DNA from: Halomonas citrativorans
GTDB lineage: Bacteria > Pseudomonadota > Gammaproteobacteria > Pseudomonadales > Halomonadaceae
DNA length: 64,000 nt
Assembly: GCF_900163645.1 (NCBI RefSeq)
Contig: NZ_FUKM01000020.1
Span: 1 to 64,000, forward strand
Direction: 5' to 3'
A model generated the notes under the pieces. That model was not told where the DNA came from. It worked only from the letters and a program-made list of their open reading frames with translations, and ran no database searches. Position 1 is the stretch's first letter, and every line of letters starts with the position of its first letter. The position numbers were made by a program, and so were the translations under genes. Below, one piece after another: positions 16,762 through 27,067 of the stretch.

Positions 16762-18276
16762 CTAGGCCATGAACAGCTGGTAAGCCGGGTTGTCGCTTTC
16801 ACGCCAGTAGCGATAGCCAATCGCATCCAGGTAATCCGCCACATGAGTTTGGTCACTGCCGGGAACCTGCATACCCACCAGGACGCGACCATAAGCCGCA
16901 CCGTGATTACGATAATGGAACAGTGAAATATTCCAATCATGGGGCAGTTGGGTCAGGAAATTCATCAGTGCCCCCGGGCGTTCAGGGAACTCGAAGCGGT
17001 ACACTTCTTCTTCAAAGCGCTCGCTGGGTCGGCCACCGCTTAGATGGCGAATATGCAGCTTGGCCAGTTCGTTATCGGTTAAATCTTCTACTTGGTAACC
17101 GCCATCGCGCAGCTTGTCGATCACGGCCTGGCGATCTTCGCCGCCCGGCTTTACTTGAACCCCTACAAAAATATGCGCGTCGCTTTCATCCGCATAGCGG
17201 TAGCTGAATTCGGTGACCATGCGCTTACCCAGCGTCCGGCAAAACTTTTTAAAGCTGCCGGGTTTTTCATCAATGGTCACCGCTAAAATAGCTTCACGCT
17301 GCTCGCCAAGCGAGGTGCGCTCAGCAATATGCTGCAGTCGATCAAAGTTGGTATTAGCGCCGGAGTTAATACATAACAGCGTTTCTCCCTCGGCGCCGGT
17401 TTGCTGTACATATTTTTTCAAGCCGGCCAGCGACAGCGCACCGGAGGTTTCGGCAACTGCACGGGTATCTTCAAAGATGTCCTTGACGGCGGCACACATC
17501 TCATCGGTATTCACCGTAATGACATCATCAACCAGGTCCTTCACCAGCGAGAACGGTGCCTCGCCAATTTGAGCAACCGCGACACCTTCGGCAAATACAC
17601 CGACCTGGTCCAGCACGACACGCTCGCCCGCCGCCAAAGCGGCTTTTAGGCAGGCGCTGTCTTCCGCCTCTACGCCGATAATCTTGATATCAGGGCGCAA
17701 GTACTTCACGTACGCCGCCACGCCTGCAATCAATCCGCCTCCGCCGACAGGCACAAAAATGGCGTCCAAGCGCCCGCTGTGCTGACGCAGAATCTCGACA
17801 CCTATCGTGCCCTGGCCTGCAATCACATCAATGTCATCAAACGGCGGGATATAGGTGTAGCCGTGCTCTTTGATCAACTCTTGAGCATGCTCGGCAGCGG
17901 CGGCAAACGCATCGCCTTTCAGCACGACTTTTGCCCCTCGAGCACGTACCGCCTGCACCTTGATTTCCGGCGTAATACGCGGCATCACAATCACCGCTTT
18001 CACGCCCATCAGCTTTGCCGCCATGGCAAGACCTTGTGCATGATTACCCGCAGACGCCGCAATGACGCCTTTTTCCTTTTGCGCCTCGGTGAGCTGAGCC
18101 ATTTTGTTATAGGCGCCGCGAATCTTGAACGAGAACACCGGCTGTAGATCCTCGCGCTTAATCAAAATCTGGTTGTTAAAGCGACGCGACAAAAAGGGAG
18201 CGGGGGAGATCGGGGTCTCACAAGCGGCTTCGTAAACGTTGGCCTGGAGAATCTTTTTGACGGTAGCTTCAAGCAT
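16762..18276 (-). CDS. ilvA: Threonine ammonia-lyase, biosynthetic
   Basis: IlvA deaminates threonine to 2-oxobutyrate, the first step of isoleucine synthesis, using pyridoxal phosphate. The 504-residue protein has the cofactor Lys in FSFKIRGAYNK, SAGNHAQGLA, the glycine-rich VPVGGGGLIAG loop and the Ser-containing CINSGAN. Two C-terminal ACT-like domains follow (about residues 325-410 and 420-504), indicating the long, isoleucine-inhibited biosynthetic form. ATG 18276 has GGAT seven bases upstream and starts MLEATVKKIL as in relatives. It is divergent from rpiA. Confidence 0.95.
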   Translation of the reverse strand: MLEATVKKILQANVYEAACETPISPAPFLSRRFNNQILIKREDLQPVFSFKIRGAYNKMAQLTEAQKEKGVIAASAGNHAQGLAMAAKLMGVKAVIVMPRITPEIKVQAVRARGAKVVLKGDAFAAAAEHAQELIKEHGYTYIPPFDDIDVIAGQGTIGVEILRQHSGRLDAIFVPVGGGGLIAGVAAYVKYLRPDIKIIGVEAEDSACLKAALAAGERVVLDQVGVFAEGVAVAQIGEAPFSLVKDLVDDVITVNTDEMCAAVKDIFEDTRAVAETSGALSLAGLKKYVQQTGAEGETLLCINSGANTNFDRLQHIAERTSLGEQREAILAVTIDEKPGSFKKFCRTLGKRMVTEFSYRYADESDAHIFVGVQVKPGGEDRQAVIDKLRDGGYQVEDLTDNELAKLHIRHLSGGRPSERFEEEVYRFEFPERPGALMNFLTQLPHDWNISLFHYRNHGAAYGRVLVGMQVPGSDQTHVADYLDAIGYRYWRESDNPAYQLFMA

Positions 18277-18391
18277 GCAGGTATCCAAAGGAAAAACGTG
18301 AGTGATAGTTCGCGTTACGGCGAGGGGTTAAAACACTAACAAAGCCTGTATTGGTAGCAGATTACGCCTACCGACGTCTACTGTGTTTCCA

Positions 18392-18420
18392 TCGGCAGCC
18401 AGCGCTTTGGTCGGTATACT
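18392..18420 (+). promoter_or_regulatory. Predicted sigma-70 promoter of rpiA
   Basis: TCGGCA (18392-18397) and TATACT (18415-18420) are separated by 17 bases in the ilvA-rpiA divergent gap. The transcription start would be near 18427, giving a leader of about 30 bases. Confidence 0.5.
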
Positions 18421-18457
18421 AACGCAATAACCCTCCTCCTCTGACCTGGAAAAACAC

Positions 18458-19129
18458 ATGACTCAAGATGAACTCAAAGCCGCCGTCGCAGATGCGGCAA
18501 TTAAAGAGATTGAATCAGGACTGGAAAAGGACACCGTGCTGGGCATTGGCACTGGCTCAACGGCTAATTTGTTTATTGATCGACTAGGACCGTTTCGCGA
18601 CCGTTTTAAAGGCGCGGTGGCAAGCTCAGAGGCCAGTGCTAAGCGCTTGGAAGGCTTGGGTATTGAAGTATTTGAGTTGAACAGCGTAGGCACCGTTCCT
18701 TTCTATATCGACGGTGCCGATGAAGTAAATGCTCACTTACATATGATTAAAGGAGGCGGTGCCGCGCTTACCCGCGAGAAAATCGTGGCGGCCTGTGCCA
18801 AGCGCTTTATCTGCATTGCCGATGGTTCAAAGTACGTGGCAACGCTGGGCGATTTCCCTTTGCCGGTGGAAGTTATCCCCATGGCACGCTCTTACGTGGC
18901 CCGTGAGCTGGTGAAGCTGGGTGTCGACCCGGTCTACCGTCAGGGCGTCGTCACGGATAACGGCAATCATATTATCGACTGTTTTGATTTTATGATTGAA
19001 GATCCGGTTGACATGGAAGCCCGCATTAACGCCATTGTTGGCGTTGTGACCAATGGCTTGTTTGCCGCGCGCGGGGCCGACGTATTGCTGCTGGGTAAAG
19101 AAGGTGGTGTTGAGCGTATCGTACGTTAA
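18458..19129 (+). CDS. rpiA: Ribose-5-phosphate isomerase A
   Basis: RpiA interconverts ribose 5-phosphate and ribulose 5-phosphate in the pentose phosphate pathway. The 223-residue product has the phosphate loop [13 protein letters not shown], the catalytic-site segment YIDGADEVN, the [11 protein letters not shown] loop and IADGSKYV. It runs divergently from ilvA and converges on waaA with only four bases between the stops. Confidence 0.96.
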   Translation: MTQDELKAAVADAAIKEIESGLEKDTVLGIGTGSTANLFIDRLGPFRDRFKGAVASSEASAKRLEGLGIEVFELNSVGTVPFYIDGADEVNAHLHMIKGGGAALTREKIVAACAKRFICIADGSKYVATLGDFPLPVEVIPMARSYVARELVKLGVDPVYRQGVVTDNGNHIIDCFDFMIEDPVDMEARINAIVGVVTNGLFAARGADVLLLGKEGGVERIVR

Positions 19130-19133
19130 GGGC

Positions 19134-20429
19134 TTATCGTTCAGCGCTTGAAAGCGCCTCAAGGCCCTCCAGGGTGCGTGCAAGCGCGCCCTGCTGCGCT
19201 TTGATAGCAGATTGGCCAGCCAGGCCTTCTTGAAGGCAACGCTTGGAGTCGGCGAAGCGGCACTGCAAGGCATCGACCAGCGCATCGACATCCGCCACCA
19301 GAGTAAGCGCGCCAGCCGCTTCAAGCGGCTCGACCACATCAGCAAAGTTTTCGACAAAAGGACCGCTAAGCACGGGTTTGCCCAGCGCTGCTGGCTCTAG
19401 CACGTTGTGCCCGCCTAGCGGCACTAAGCTGCCGCCAACAAATGCCACCAGGCCTGCACCATAAAGAACACCCAGCTCACCCAGCGTATCGCCTAGATAC
19501 ACTTGGGTAGCCGGGGTAACAGGCTCACCTTGGCTGCGCCGACTAGTCTCCCATTTCTTTGCCTTGCACAGTGCTGCGACCTCATCAAAGCGTTGAGGGT
19601 GGCGCGGTACAAGCACCAGTAGGGCATCAGGAAATTGGTGTAGCAATTGCCGGTGTGCTTCCAGCAGTAGCGCTTCTTCACCATCACGGGTAGAACCGGC
19701 AACCCAGACAGGACGTTCTCCCCATTCTAAAAGTAAGCGCTCACTCTCAATTGAGCCCCCTGATGGAAGACTCACTTCAAACTTTAACGACCCCACCACC
19801 GCCGTTTTACCGGGCACAGCGCCTAGCGCTTCAAACCGCTTGGCATCGTCAGCAGACTTGGCTGCCAGCCAATCGACATTGGCCAGTGTGCGGGCCATTA
19901 ACGGGGCGATTTTCTGGTAGCGCTTAAACGCTTTAGGCGAGAGCCGCCCATTGACCACCGCAACCGGCGTGCCATGTTTCTGACAAGCGTGAAGTAAATT
20001 AGGCCAAAGCTCGGTCTCAAACATGATGGCGAGTTCAGGCGCTACGCGGCGCACAAACCGCTTGGCTGCACCGGGAAAATCCAGGGGTAGAAAGCAGTGC
20101 GCGAGCCGTGAGTGGTGATCGAGCTGCTGCTCGATCAATGCCTGCGCCTGCCGCGCGCCCGTAGCGGTCATGGTGGTTAACAGCAGGTTGTGGCGAGGGT
20201 AGCGGGTGAGTAGGCCCTCTATCAGCGGGCGGGCGGCACGGACCTCACCTACCGAGGCACAGTGCAACCAAATACGCGGCGGCGTAGGCAGCTTGCCAAG
20301 GCGCCTGCCCAGCCGCTGCCAACGTGAGTAAGTAGGTACTTGCTCACGCCAGATACGCCAGCCAATCAGTGGTGAAAGTGCATAGAGCGCCGCAGAATAG
20401 CCAAGGCACGGCCAGTTAATTCGCCCCAT
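19134..20429 (-). CDS. waaA: 3-deoxy-D-manno-octulosonic acid (Kdo) transferase
   Basis: WaaA transfers Kdo from CMP-Kdo to lipid A precursor at the cytoplasmic face of the inner membrane. The 431-residue protein has the N-terminal membrane-associated helix, WLHCASVGEVRAARPL, PLDFPGAAKRFV, FETELWPNLL, the nucleotide-binding VWVAGSTRDGEE and the C-terminal GHNVLEPAALGKP. The presence of kdkA nearby suggests that this WaaA adds a single Kdo, as in Haemophilus; that is inference. Its start overlaps the hldE stop (TAATG). Confidence 0.95.
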   Translation of the reverse strand: MGRINWPCLGYSAALYALSPLIGWRIWREQVPTYSRWQRLGRRLGKLPTPPRIWLHCASVGEVRAARPLIEGLLTRYPRHNLLLTTMTATGARQAQALIEQQLDHHSRLAHCFLPLDFPGAAKRFVRRVAPELAIMFETELWPNLLHACQKHGTPVAVVNGRLSPKAFKRYQKIAPLMARTLANVDWLAAKSADDAKRFEALGAVPGKTAVVGSLKFEVSLPSGGSIESERLLLEWGERPVWVAGSTRDGEEALLLEAHRQLLHQFPDALLVLVPRHPQRFDEVAALCKAKKWETSRRSQGEPVTPATQVYLGDTLGELGVLYGAGLVAFVGGSLVPLGGHNVLEPAALGKPVLSGPFVENFADVVEPLEAAGALTLVADVDALVDALQCRFADSKRCLQEGLAGQSAIKAQQGALARTLEGLEALSSAER

Positions 20430-21859
20430 TATCCCTCGCGGTCCAAAATGGAGCTAATCATCGCCGAGGTGGATACGCCGTCCTCAAACCCGAGCACCTT
20501 GACGTCTCCCCCGTTGGCTCGAACGGCGTCTCCACCTGCAATGTCGTCAGGGTGGTAGTCACCGCCTTTTACCAGGATATCGGGCAGAACGGTTTCAATT
20601 AGCGCTTGCGGCGTATCGTTACTAAACGGCACAACCCAATCGACCGCTCCCAGGCCAGCCAGTACCTGCATACGTCGATTGAGCGGATTGATCGGCCGTT
20701 TGGGCCCTTTAAGACGGCCAATGGAGGCATCGTCATTTACCGCCACAATCAGGCGATCACCGAGGCGTTTTGCCTGCTCCAGATAGGCTACATGCCCTGC
20801 ATGCAGAATATCAAAGCAGCCATTGGTCATGACGACCCGTTCACCGCGTAGCTGTGCCGCACGCACAGCCTCAACGAGAGGCGCCGGCTCGATAACCCCA
20901 AACTCGGCGAGCCTATCGCCATGTAGCGCGGTATAAAGCTCGGCTATTGAGAGTGTCGCGGTGCCTGGCTTGGCAACCACCAGACCCGCCCCCAGATTTG
21001 CTAGCATCATGGCTTCGGGCAAGGCATGGCCCGCGGCTAACGCGAGGCCCATTAAGCCAATGACCGTGTCACCAGCCCCGGTGACATCAAACACTTCCTG
21101 AGCGCGCGTAGGTAAATGAATAGGCGGCTGGCCTCCGCAGATCAACGTCATGCCTTTTTCGCTACGGGTGACCAGCAGAGCTTCCAGCTCAAGCTCGGCG
21201 CGCAGCGCTTCGCCCCGCATGGCAAGCTCAGCATCGCTTGCGCAGTGGCCTACCACGGCTTCAAACTCTGCAAGGTTAGGCGTGATCAAGCTCGCTCCGC
21301 GATACTTGCTGAAATCCTGCCCTTTGGGGTCAATCAAAACGCGCTTACCATGCGCACGCGCTTGGGCAATCAACCGCTCCACCTGGTTGAGCGTGCCTTT
21401 ACCGTAGTCAGAAAGGATCACGACATCGCAGTCCGGCAACGCCTGTTCCACCTGGGCCAATAAATCTCCAGTGTCGATGTTATCCAGGCGTTGTTCAAAA
21501 TCCAGCCGCAGCAGTTGCTGGTTACGACTCATCACACGCAGCTTGGTAATCGTGGGCACGTCGGGGCTGCGCTGAAAGTGAGTATTTACATTGGCTGTAT
21601 GCAGCCGGGTTTCCAATAACACTGCGTTCTCGTCATCCCCGACAACGCCCGCCAGGGCTGCATGGCCGCCCAATGAGGCCACATTAAGCGCCACATTGGC
21701 TGCGCCGCCTGGGCGGTCGTCGGCCTCTTCAACACGCACGACCGGCACGGGGGCTTCGGGAGAAATGCGCGACGTGCCACCGTGCCAGTAACGATCGAGC
21801 ATGACATCGCCGACGACCAGTATGTGGGCATGTTCTAACGCGGTTAAATCAACTTTCAT
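20429..21859 (-). CDS. hldE: Bifunctional heptose-7-phosphate kinase / heptose-1-phosphate adenylyltransferase
   Basis: HldE makes ADP-D-glycero-beta-D-manno-heptose in two steps. It has 476 residues, the size of the E. coli enzyme. The N-terminal ribokinase-type domain shows [11 protein letters not shown], the SDYGKGTL segment and the [11 protein letters not shown] anion hole. The C-terminal cytidylyltransferase-type domain shows [13 protein letters not shown] and [14 protein letters not shown]. The start ATG 21859 has AGGAT upstream and overlaps the upstream gene by 11 bases. The intermediate bisphosphate is dephosphorylated by GmhB, encoded at 37052-37627 in this window. Confidence 0.96.
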   Translation of the reverse strand: MKVDLTALEHAHILVVGDVMLDRYWHGGTSRISPEAPVPVVRVEEADDRPGGAANVALNVASLGGHAALAGVVGDDENAVLLETRLHTANVNTHFQRSPDVPTITKLRVMSRNQQLLRLDFEQRLDNIDTGDLLAQVEQALPDCDVVILSDYGKGTLNQVERLIAQARAHGKRVLIDPKGQDFSKYRGASLITPNLAEFEAVVGHCASDAELAMRGEALRAELELEALLVTRSEKGMTLICGGQPPIHLPTRAQEVFDVTGAGDTVIGLMGLALAAGHALPEAMMLANLGAGLVVAKPGTATLSIAELYTALHGDRLAEFGVIEPAPLVEAVRAAQLRGERVVMTNGCFDILHAGHVAYLEQAKRLGDRLIVAVNDDASIGRLKGPKRPINPLNRRMQVLAGLGAVDWVVPFSNDTPQALIETVLPDILVKGGDYHPDDIAGGDAVRANGGDVKVLGFEDGVSTSAMISSILDREG

Positions 21860-22946
21860 GAGTAGATCCTGCAACTGTATCTGACGCTGTATGCGCAAGG
21901 AGCGTATCCAGCTGGGCAATAACGGTCTCGGTTTTAATGAGCTGCATCGCATCCTGATGGCGCACCCGCTGGCCCCAAGAGACCTCGCCCACCGATTTAT
22001 GTAGGTAGGCATGCACCGCATCCGGATACGCATTGACGGCGAAATCACGCCAGCAATAGGGCGCTGCCCGCTGCGGATTAGTGGTGGCATACAGCCCCAG
22101 GGTGGGCGTTCCCATCGCATTGGCCATGTGGGCGGGGCCGGTATCCGGCGCGATCACCGCACGCGCCTGGCCAATCAGGGCCAACACGCCTTTCAATGAC
22201 GTGCCGCCTATCGCATTAATCACGCTACCCGGCTGGCATAAGGCTTCAATCTGCTCGCCTATTTCGCGCTCAAGCGTACTGCTTCCCCCAGTCAGCACGC
22301 TTTTTAGACCATGGTGTCTCCAGGCGTGTTCGATAACGCTGGCGTAACCTTCCACCGACCAATTGCGAAAATTGCGCAAGCGGGCATTACTACACGGGTT
22401 GATGACAAGATAAGGCGATTCACCACTGATGACCCGCGCCTCTTCATAGGCCATCGCGGGTACCGGCATGTTCCACTCCAGGTGATCGTCCTTCACACCC
22501 AGAAGGCGAGCAAAATCCATAAAGGATTCCAGCACATGCGCCTTGGGATGCGGCGCCAGCTGATGCTGGGTAAACCAGTGCTGGGCATCCTTAGCGCGAG
22601 CCTTGTCATACCCTACGCGTACATTGGCTTTTAGGCCCAGAGAGAGCACGCTGGCGCGAATCGCCTGCTGCATATGCAGCAGTACATCAAAGCGTGTATC
22701 GGCAAGCTCGCGCCACAAGCGGCGCATTCCGGCAAGGCCGGTCGACTTGTCGTACACGACAAACTCGACCCCGGAAAGCCCCGCCAGTAGACTGTGCTCC
22801 CCCTTGCCGATAATCCAGGTAATGCGCGCTCGTGGCCACTGGCGCTGCAGTGCGCGTACCGTCGGCACGAGATTGCACACATCTCCCAAGGCGGAGAGGC
22901 GCAAAATAGCAATGTGGTTGGGTTCAGCAGGCAACGAGGGCTTCAT
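21849..22946 (-). CDS. opsX: Heptosyltransferase I, OpsX type (glycosyltransferase family 9)
   Basis: A 365-residue family-9 glycosyltransferase. Its [20 protein letters not shown] start, [35 protein letters not shown] and C-terminal [20 protein letters not shown] and TNPQRAAPY resemble Haemophilus OpsX. OpsX is the heptosyltransferase that adds the first heptose to phosphorylated Kdo. The adjacent divergent kdkA supports this role. ATG 22946 is the best family start, though the GGAG upstream is 13 bases away. It overlaps hldE and is probably co-transcribed with hldE and waaA. Assignment within family 9 is from recalled similarity. Confidence 0.8.
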   Translation of the reverse strand: MKPSLPAEPNHIAILRLSALGDVCNLVPTVRALQRQWPRARITWIIGKGEHSLLAGLSGVEFVVYDKSTGLAGMRRLWRELADTRFDVLLHMQQAIRASVLSLGLKANVRVGYDKARAKDAQHWFTQHQLAPHPKAHVLESFMDFARLLGVKDDHLEWNMPVPAMAYEEARVISGESPYLVINPCSNARLRNFRNWSVEGYASVIEHAWRHHGLKSVLTGGSSTLEREIGEQIEALCQPGSVINAIGGTSLKGVLALIGQARAVIAPDTGPAHMANAMGTPTLGLYATTNPQRAAPYCWRDFAVNAYPDAVHAYLHKSVGEVSWGQRVRHQDAMQLIKTETVIAQLDTLLAHTASDTVAGSTHES

Positions 22947-22980
22947 GCGCTTAACGGCACTCCGGCAAAAAAATAGTCTG

Positions 22981-23688
22981 ATGTTACATGATGCAGACAG
23001 TTTAAGTGACGCACCGGGATCACACCAACTATCACACCCTATCGGGCCGGCCCTGTTCACGGCCAACTACTGGCGCCAGCAAGGGCTGGTGGTGGGTGAA
23101 GCACCCGGCCGGGGCAGCAGCCTTTTTCTACAGGCAACGCCGACCCAGCAGTGGGTGCTGCGCCCCTATCGGCGCGGCGGCATGGTCGCCAGGTTAAGTG
23201 AAAAGCGCTATCTATGGACAGGTGCCGAGCATACCCGCGCCTTTCGAGAACTGCGCTTAACCGCCACGCTTTTTGAACAGGGCCTGCCCGTTCCAGCCCC
23301 GGTTGCCTGCTGCATCACCCGCTATGGCATCACTTATGAAGCGGCGCTATTAACGGTAAGAGTCCCCGGCGCTCAGGCGTTAGCCTCGCTACTTACTGAA
23401 AACAGCGCCGATAATGCGCTGCTTGCAAGGGTAGGCGCTATGATCAAACGCTTTCATGATGCAGGGCTTGATCATGTCGACCTTAACGCACGCAATATAC
23501 TGGTCGATCCGGCAGGAGAACCGTGGTTGATTGATCTGGACCGCTGTCGCCTACGCCCACCAGGCAAATGGCAAGCTGCTAATCTGGCGCGCCTTTCCCG
23601 CTCAGTGGTGAAGTTTAACGCGCCTCACGCCATAACCCCTATCCGGCAAGGCTATGCTGAAAGGGCAATCACCGGCAGGGAAAGCTAA
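22981..23688 (+). CDS. kdkA: 3-deoxy-D-manno-octulosonic acid kinase
   Basis: KdkA phosphorylates the single inner-core Kdo of lipid A-Kdo with ATP in the cytoplasm. The 235-residue product is a small kinase-fold protein: VLRPYRRGGMVARL at the nucleotide lobe, the catalytic loop DHVDLNARNILV (Asp and Asn present) and the metal-binding IDLDRCRLR. The C-terminal WQAANLARLSRSVVKF is typical of the family. ATG 22981 is the best start by length but has no good ribosome-binding site. It is divergent from the OpsX-like gene, with only 34 bases between the two start codons. Confidence 0.88.
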   Translation: MLHDADSLSDAPGSHQLSHPIGPALFTANYWRQQGLVVGEAPGRGSSLFLQATPTQQWVLRPYRRGGMVARLSEKRYLWTGAEHTRAFRELRLTATLFEQGLPVPAPVACCITRYGITYEAALLTVRVPGAQALASLLTENSADNALLARVGAMIKRFHDAGLDHVDLNARNILVDPAGEPWLIDLDRCRLRPPGKWQAANLARLSRSVVKFNAPHAITPIRQGYAERAITGRES

Positions 23689-23795
23689 ATATATCCGCCA
23701 AGCCTAATGACCTAAAGCATCTTCCTTACTAACGCCTTATTCTTATAAAATACTGATCATCGAATTATAATGAGCGCACGTAAGGAAAATAATCG

Positions 23796-24842
23796 ATGCC
23801 AAGATGGAACAAAGTGCTTGGGCGCAGACTGCTTGAGCGCTGGTACGACTATACCCCCGACAGCTGGCAACCCGATACGGTGCGCAAGGCAGTCATTCTC
23901 TGCCCAAAATCGGTTGGCGACGGAATGGCTATTTACCCCATCATCAGGGCCTTACAGGCACGCCATGTTGATTGGCTTTGTGTCGTAGCATCGCATAGAA
24001 ATGCCCCGGTCTTCGAAACACTGAAAAGCGAGGGTGCTGAAGTTCAAATTGTACCCAGAGACAGGGACTATAAAGCAGTCAAAACGCTTGCGAGGAACCT
24101 TCGAGCGCGCCATGGAAGTATTGATCTTTGCGTAGATGCAACGGGACACGCCACCTCTCCCGGCATCTATTTTGTGGGCAAACTGAAAGCCCGCATGAAC
24201 CTCACTTATAGCGCTTACAACATGCAGGCGTTCGCTGACTTTGGGCAGCCGATCACGTATGACACATCGCTACCCACTCGCTGGTCTAAGCTGATTGAGA
24301 ACGTCGGGTTAGGTAGTGTCGAAGGGCGCTTTGAGCTACCGATTCCTGTCAATATCGATCAGGAAGTCCATCAGTGGGCGAGCGAGCTTGGTCCCTATGT
24401 ACTGTTTAACCTTGATGGCGGCGCTGATTATCGCTGTATTTCCATGGATAAAGCCAAGGCGCTTATGGATACTGTTCATAAAACCACAGGATTACCGCTG
24501 GTTATTCCCTATGCCCCCAGTGGTGAACAAAAAGCCGTGCAGTTAGCCAAACAGTTTCCATTTGTTCACACGTTTCCTGGCCCGTGCTCACTGTTGGTGT
24601 CAGCCGCTCTCGTCAAATATGCCGCCGTCGTTTTCTCACCCGACACCTCTATTGTGCATATCGCCAGCGCCTATAATCGCCCCACGGTGGGCGTGTATAC
24701 GGTTATCAACAGCGCATGGCAACCCCAGGCAACGCCCCATGAAATCATCCATTCAACGGACCATGTTGAGCAGGGGGTGACATCCGAGCGGCTGGCTGAC
24801 GCATTCAAGCGGGTCTACCCTTCGTCTGCCGAGATCTTGTAA
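23796..24842 (+). CDS. Glycosyltransferase family 9 protein, heptosyltransferase-like
   Basis: A 348-residue protein with the two-domain GT-B layout of family 9. The N-terminal part has VILCPKSVGDGMAIYPIIRAL, a nucleotide-sugar-free acceptor domain. The C-terminal part has LFNLDGGADYRC and the FSPDTSIVHIASAYNRPTVGVY signature that binds the ADP-sugar. AAGGA precedes the ATG by nine bases. The acceptor and the donor (heptose or another sugar) cannot be deduced. Its last 28 bases overlap the convergent family-4 gene. A TATAAA at 23744-23749 may be part of its promoter. Confidence 0.8.
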   Translation: MPRWNKVLGRRLLERWYDYTPDSWQPDTVRKAVILCPKSVGDGMAIYPIIRALQARHVDWLCVVASHRNAPVFETLKSEGAEVQIVPRDRDYKAVKTLARNLRARHGSIDLCVDATGHATSPGIYFVGKLKARMNLTYSAYNMQAFADFGQPITYDTSLPTRWSKLIENVGLGSVEGRFELPIPVNIDQEVHQWASELGPYVLFNLDGGADYRCISMDKAKALMDTVHKTTGLPLVIPYAPSGEQKAVQLAKQFPFVHTFPGPCSLLVSAALVKYAAVVFSPDTSIVHIASAYNRPTVGVYTVINSAWQPQATPHEIIHSTDHVEQGVTSERLADAFKRVYPSSAEIL

Positions 24843-25942
24843 TACTCAATTAAGCGCTTTACATGCCGCTTGTTACTGAAATGCTGTTCAACGCGCATGC
24901 GGGCTGCCTTGCCCATGGCATGACGCGTTGTTTCATCACGCACCATGGCCTCCATCGCTTTGGCCCACGCGTTAATATCGTGCGGGCCCACGAGCACGCC
25001 AGAGGCTTCATCGACCAGTTCGGGTAGCGACCCCGTGTTGGAGCCAATAATCGGCAATGCGCACGCCATCGACTCAATAATGGTCAAACCAAACGCTTCA
25101 TTTTCCGAGGGGATACATACCAAATCCAGCGCGGGCAAGATCTCGGGCAGGTCACTGCGGTGGCCTAGAAAGCTGATTCTTTTCTCAAGCGGCGTGCCCG
25201 CAATCATCGCTTGTAGCTCGCTATAGAAACGTTCTTCCCCCCCGGACGCGTAGTCAGTACCGCCTATCGACACAGCATAAAAGGGCAACGCAGGATCAAG
25301 TTCCAGTAGTGCTTTAACCCAGACATCCTGGCCTTTACCAGGCGTCACGCGCCCAGGCAATCCGATAATAACGGCCTCTTCAGGCAGTCCTAACTCTGCA
25401 CGTTTGGTGCGAATAAAACGCTCATCATTGCAAGGGCGATACGTATTGATATCGACACCGTGAGGCAAGCAGATAACCCTTTCGCTGGGCAACGGGAGAT
25501 TGCGAATATTACGAAGGTGAGTCGCCTGGCTAATCGACAGGACGCGCTCTACATTGGCATAAGCGAAGCGGTGGTAGAGGCTTTTTTTGGGACGCTGCCC
25601 GCCCATGTGGTCGGTGTAGAACACTCGAATACTCGGCATAACCAGTTTTAAAAGTGCGGTTAAACGCAGGTCACTCGACTTATGGCAGTGGATAACGCGA
25701 ACGTTCTCTTCCATCAACCATCGGCGGATGCGTAATACGTGCTTTAGCGCTTGAGTACTGCTTTTGAATGCCAGGTAAGGTATCTGATGACGCTGCATAT
25801 AAGTATTAATCCGCGTGCCCTCAAGGCAGATGCCGATGACGTCAATCTGGGCCGCTTTTAAATCCTCGGTTATACGGTCAACATAAAACTCCATCCCGCC
25901 GTTACCCTTCGACAGACAAAGTTGCACCACCTTATTTACCAT
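24815..25942 (-). CDS. Glycosyltransferase family 4 protein
   Basis: A 375-residue retaining GT-B glycosyltransferase. It has the N-terminal SKGNGGMEFYVDRITEDL, VIHCHKSSDLR, LPHGVDINTY, the donor-site IGLPGRVTPGKGQDVWVKA and the C-terminal EX7E-type motif SENEAFGLTIIESMA. GAGGG sits five bases before ATG 25942. The sugar and linkage are unknown; the context is lipopolysaccharide core synthesis. It overlaps the convergent family-9 gene at its 3' end and is divergent from another family-9 gene. Confidence 0.82.
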   Translation of the reverse strand: MVNKVVQLCLSKGNGGMEFYVDRITEDLKAAQIDVIGICLEGTRINTYMQRHQIPYLAFKSSTQALKHVLRIRRWLMEENVRVIHCHKSSDLRLTALLKLVMPSIRVFYTDHMGGQRPKKSLYHRFAYANVERVLSISQATHLRNIRNLPLPSERVICLPHGVDINTYRPCNDERFIRTKRAELGLPEEAVIIGLPGRVTPGKGQDVWVKALLELDPALPFYAVSIGGTDYASGGEERFYSELQAMIAGTPLEKRISFLGHRSDLPEILPALDLVCIPSENEAFGLTIIESMACALPIIGSNTGSLPELVDEASGVLVGPHDINAWAKAMEAMVRDETTRHAMGKAARMRVEQHFSNKRHVKRLIEYYKISADEG

Positions 25943-26026
25943 CGCATCCCTCACTTCGCCACGCACTGTTAAACAAGCTCTTCATTCTCTTGTAGTATAC
26001 AGGCTGCAATTAACGGGGCACCCAAA

Positions 26027-27067
26027 ATGGCGCAGAAAGTGCTGGTCGTACGTAATGATAAAATTGGTGATTTCATGCTGGCCTGGCCAGCGCTGGCCTG
26101 CCTAAAAAGCGCATCACCTGCGCCGCATATTACGGTGCTGGTACCGGATTACACTGCACCGCTGGCTAGCGCGTGCCCTTGGGTGGATGAGGTCATTACC
26201 GACCCTGGTAGCCATGCTGACAAACACGCCCAGAAAGCACTGCTTAAGCGCGTAAAATCCACCCAGTTTGATGCTCTTCTGACTCTGTTTTCAACGCCAC
26301 GCATTGGCTGGTTAGGCTGGCGGGCAGGTATACCGCTTCGTGTTGCTCCCGCGACCAAGTGGGCTCAACTGTTTTACAACGTGCGCATTCGCCAGCGCCG
26401 CTCTCAATCGGCAAAGCCTGAATATCAGTACAACGTGAACCTGGCGTGCGAGCTGTTAGCCAGGCTTTCGCTTAAGCTGCCTGCACTGCCCGAACCGCCC
26501 TTTTGGCCACTGCCCAGCACACAAACGCAGGGCCAAACGCCGACAGAGAATATGACAGCCGAAGTATCTATCGTTGTGCATCCAGGCAGCGGCGGCTCGG
26601 CGGTGAATCTTTCAATTGATCAGTACGCGGGGCTTATTGCTCAAATAGCCCAGCAGGTGAAAGAAGCGCCGCCTATTAATTGGTTGATCAGTGCCGGCCC
26701 TGGAGAAGAGGCACCTGCCCAAGCGTTAATCGACAGGCTTGCCAGCACTGGCGTCACGGCCAGGCATCTACCCAAGAGCAGCAACGTCGCTGAGTTTGCC
26801 CATCGGCTTGCCGAGGCCGATATGCTGATTGCGGGCTCAACTGGCCCGCTGCATATCGCTGGATGCTTGAACATCGCCACCGCAGGATTCTACCCGGCTA
26901 AACGCTCGGCCACCCCACTGCGCTGGCAAACGTGCAACAGCGCTGAAAAGCGGCTGGCCTTTAGCCCTCCGACCACTGCAGGCCAGCAGGATATGTCGGC
27001 GATTGATATTGATGCTGCCGCTCAGCAAATTTCAACGTTTCTCCTTTCAGCGTTTATGCGGGGGTGA
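26027..27067 (+). CDS. Glycosyltransferase family 9 protein, heptosyltransferase-like
   Basis: A 346-residue family-9 protein with VVRNDKIGDFMLAWPALACL at the start, VHPGSGGSAVNLSID at the donor-domain entry and ADMLIAGSTGPLHIAGCLN in place of the usual PDTG signature, followed by GFYPAKR. The STGPLH variant and the VRNDKIGDFML start are shared with WaaQ-like third heptosyltransferases as I recall them. The acceptor is unknown. It overlaps the convergent WaaE-like gene by 21 bases. Confidence 0.78.
   Translation: MAQKVLVVRNDKIGDFMLAWPALACLKSASPAPHITVLVPDYTAPLASACPWVDEVITDPGSHADKHAQKALLKRVKSTQFDALLTLFSTPRIGWLGWRAGIPLRVAPATKWAQLFYNVRIRQRRSQSAKPEYQYNVNLACELLARLSLKLPALPEPPFWPLPSTQTQGQTPTENMTAEVSIVVHPGSGGSAVNLSIDQYAGLIAQIAQQVKEAPPINWLISAGPGEEAPAQALIDRLASTGVTARHLPKSSNVAEFAHRLAEADMLIAGSTGPLHIAGCLNIATAGFYPAKRSATPLRWQTCNSAEKRLAFSPPTTAGQQDMSAIDIDAAAQQISTFLLSAFMRG

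Noticed and set aside
21860..22120. Long N-terminal extension of hldE
   Set aside because: It lies opposite or inside the upstream heptosyltransferase gene in another frame; [18 protein letters not shown] at 21859 is the normal HldE start.
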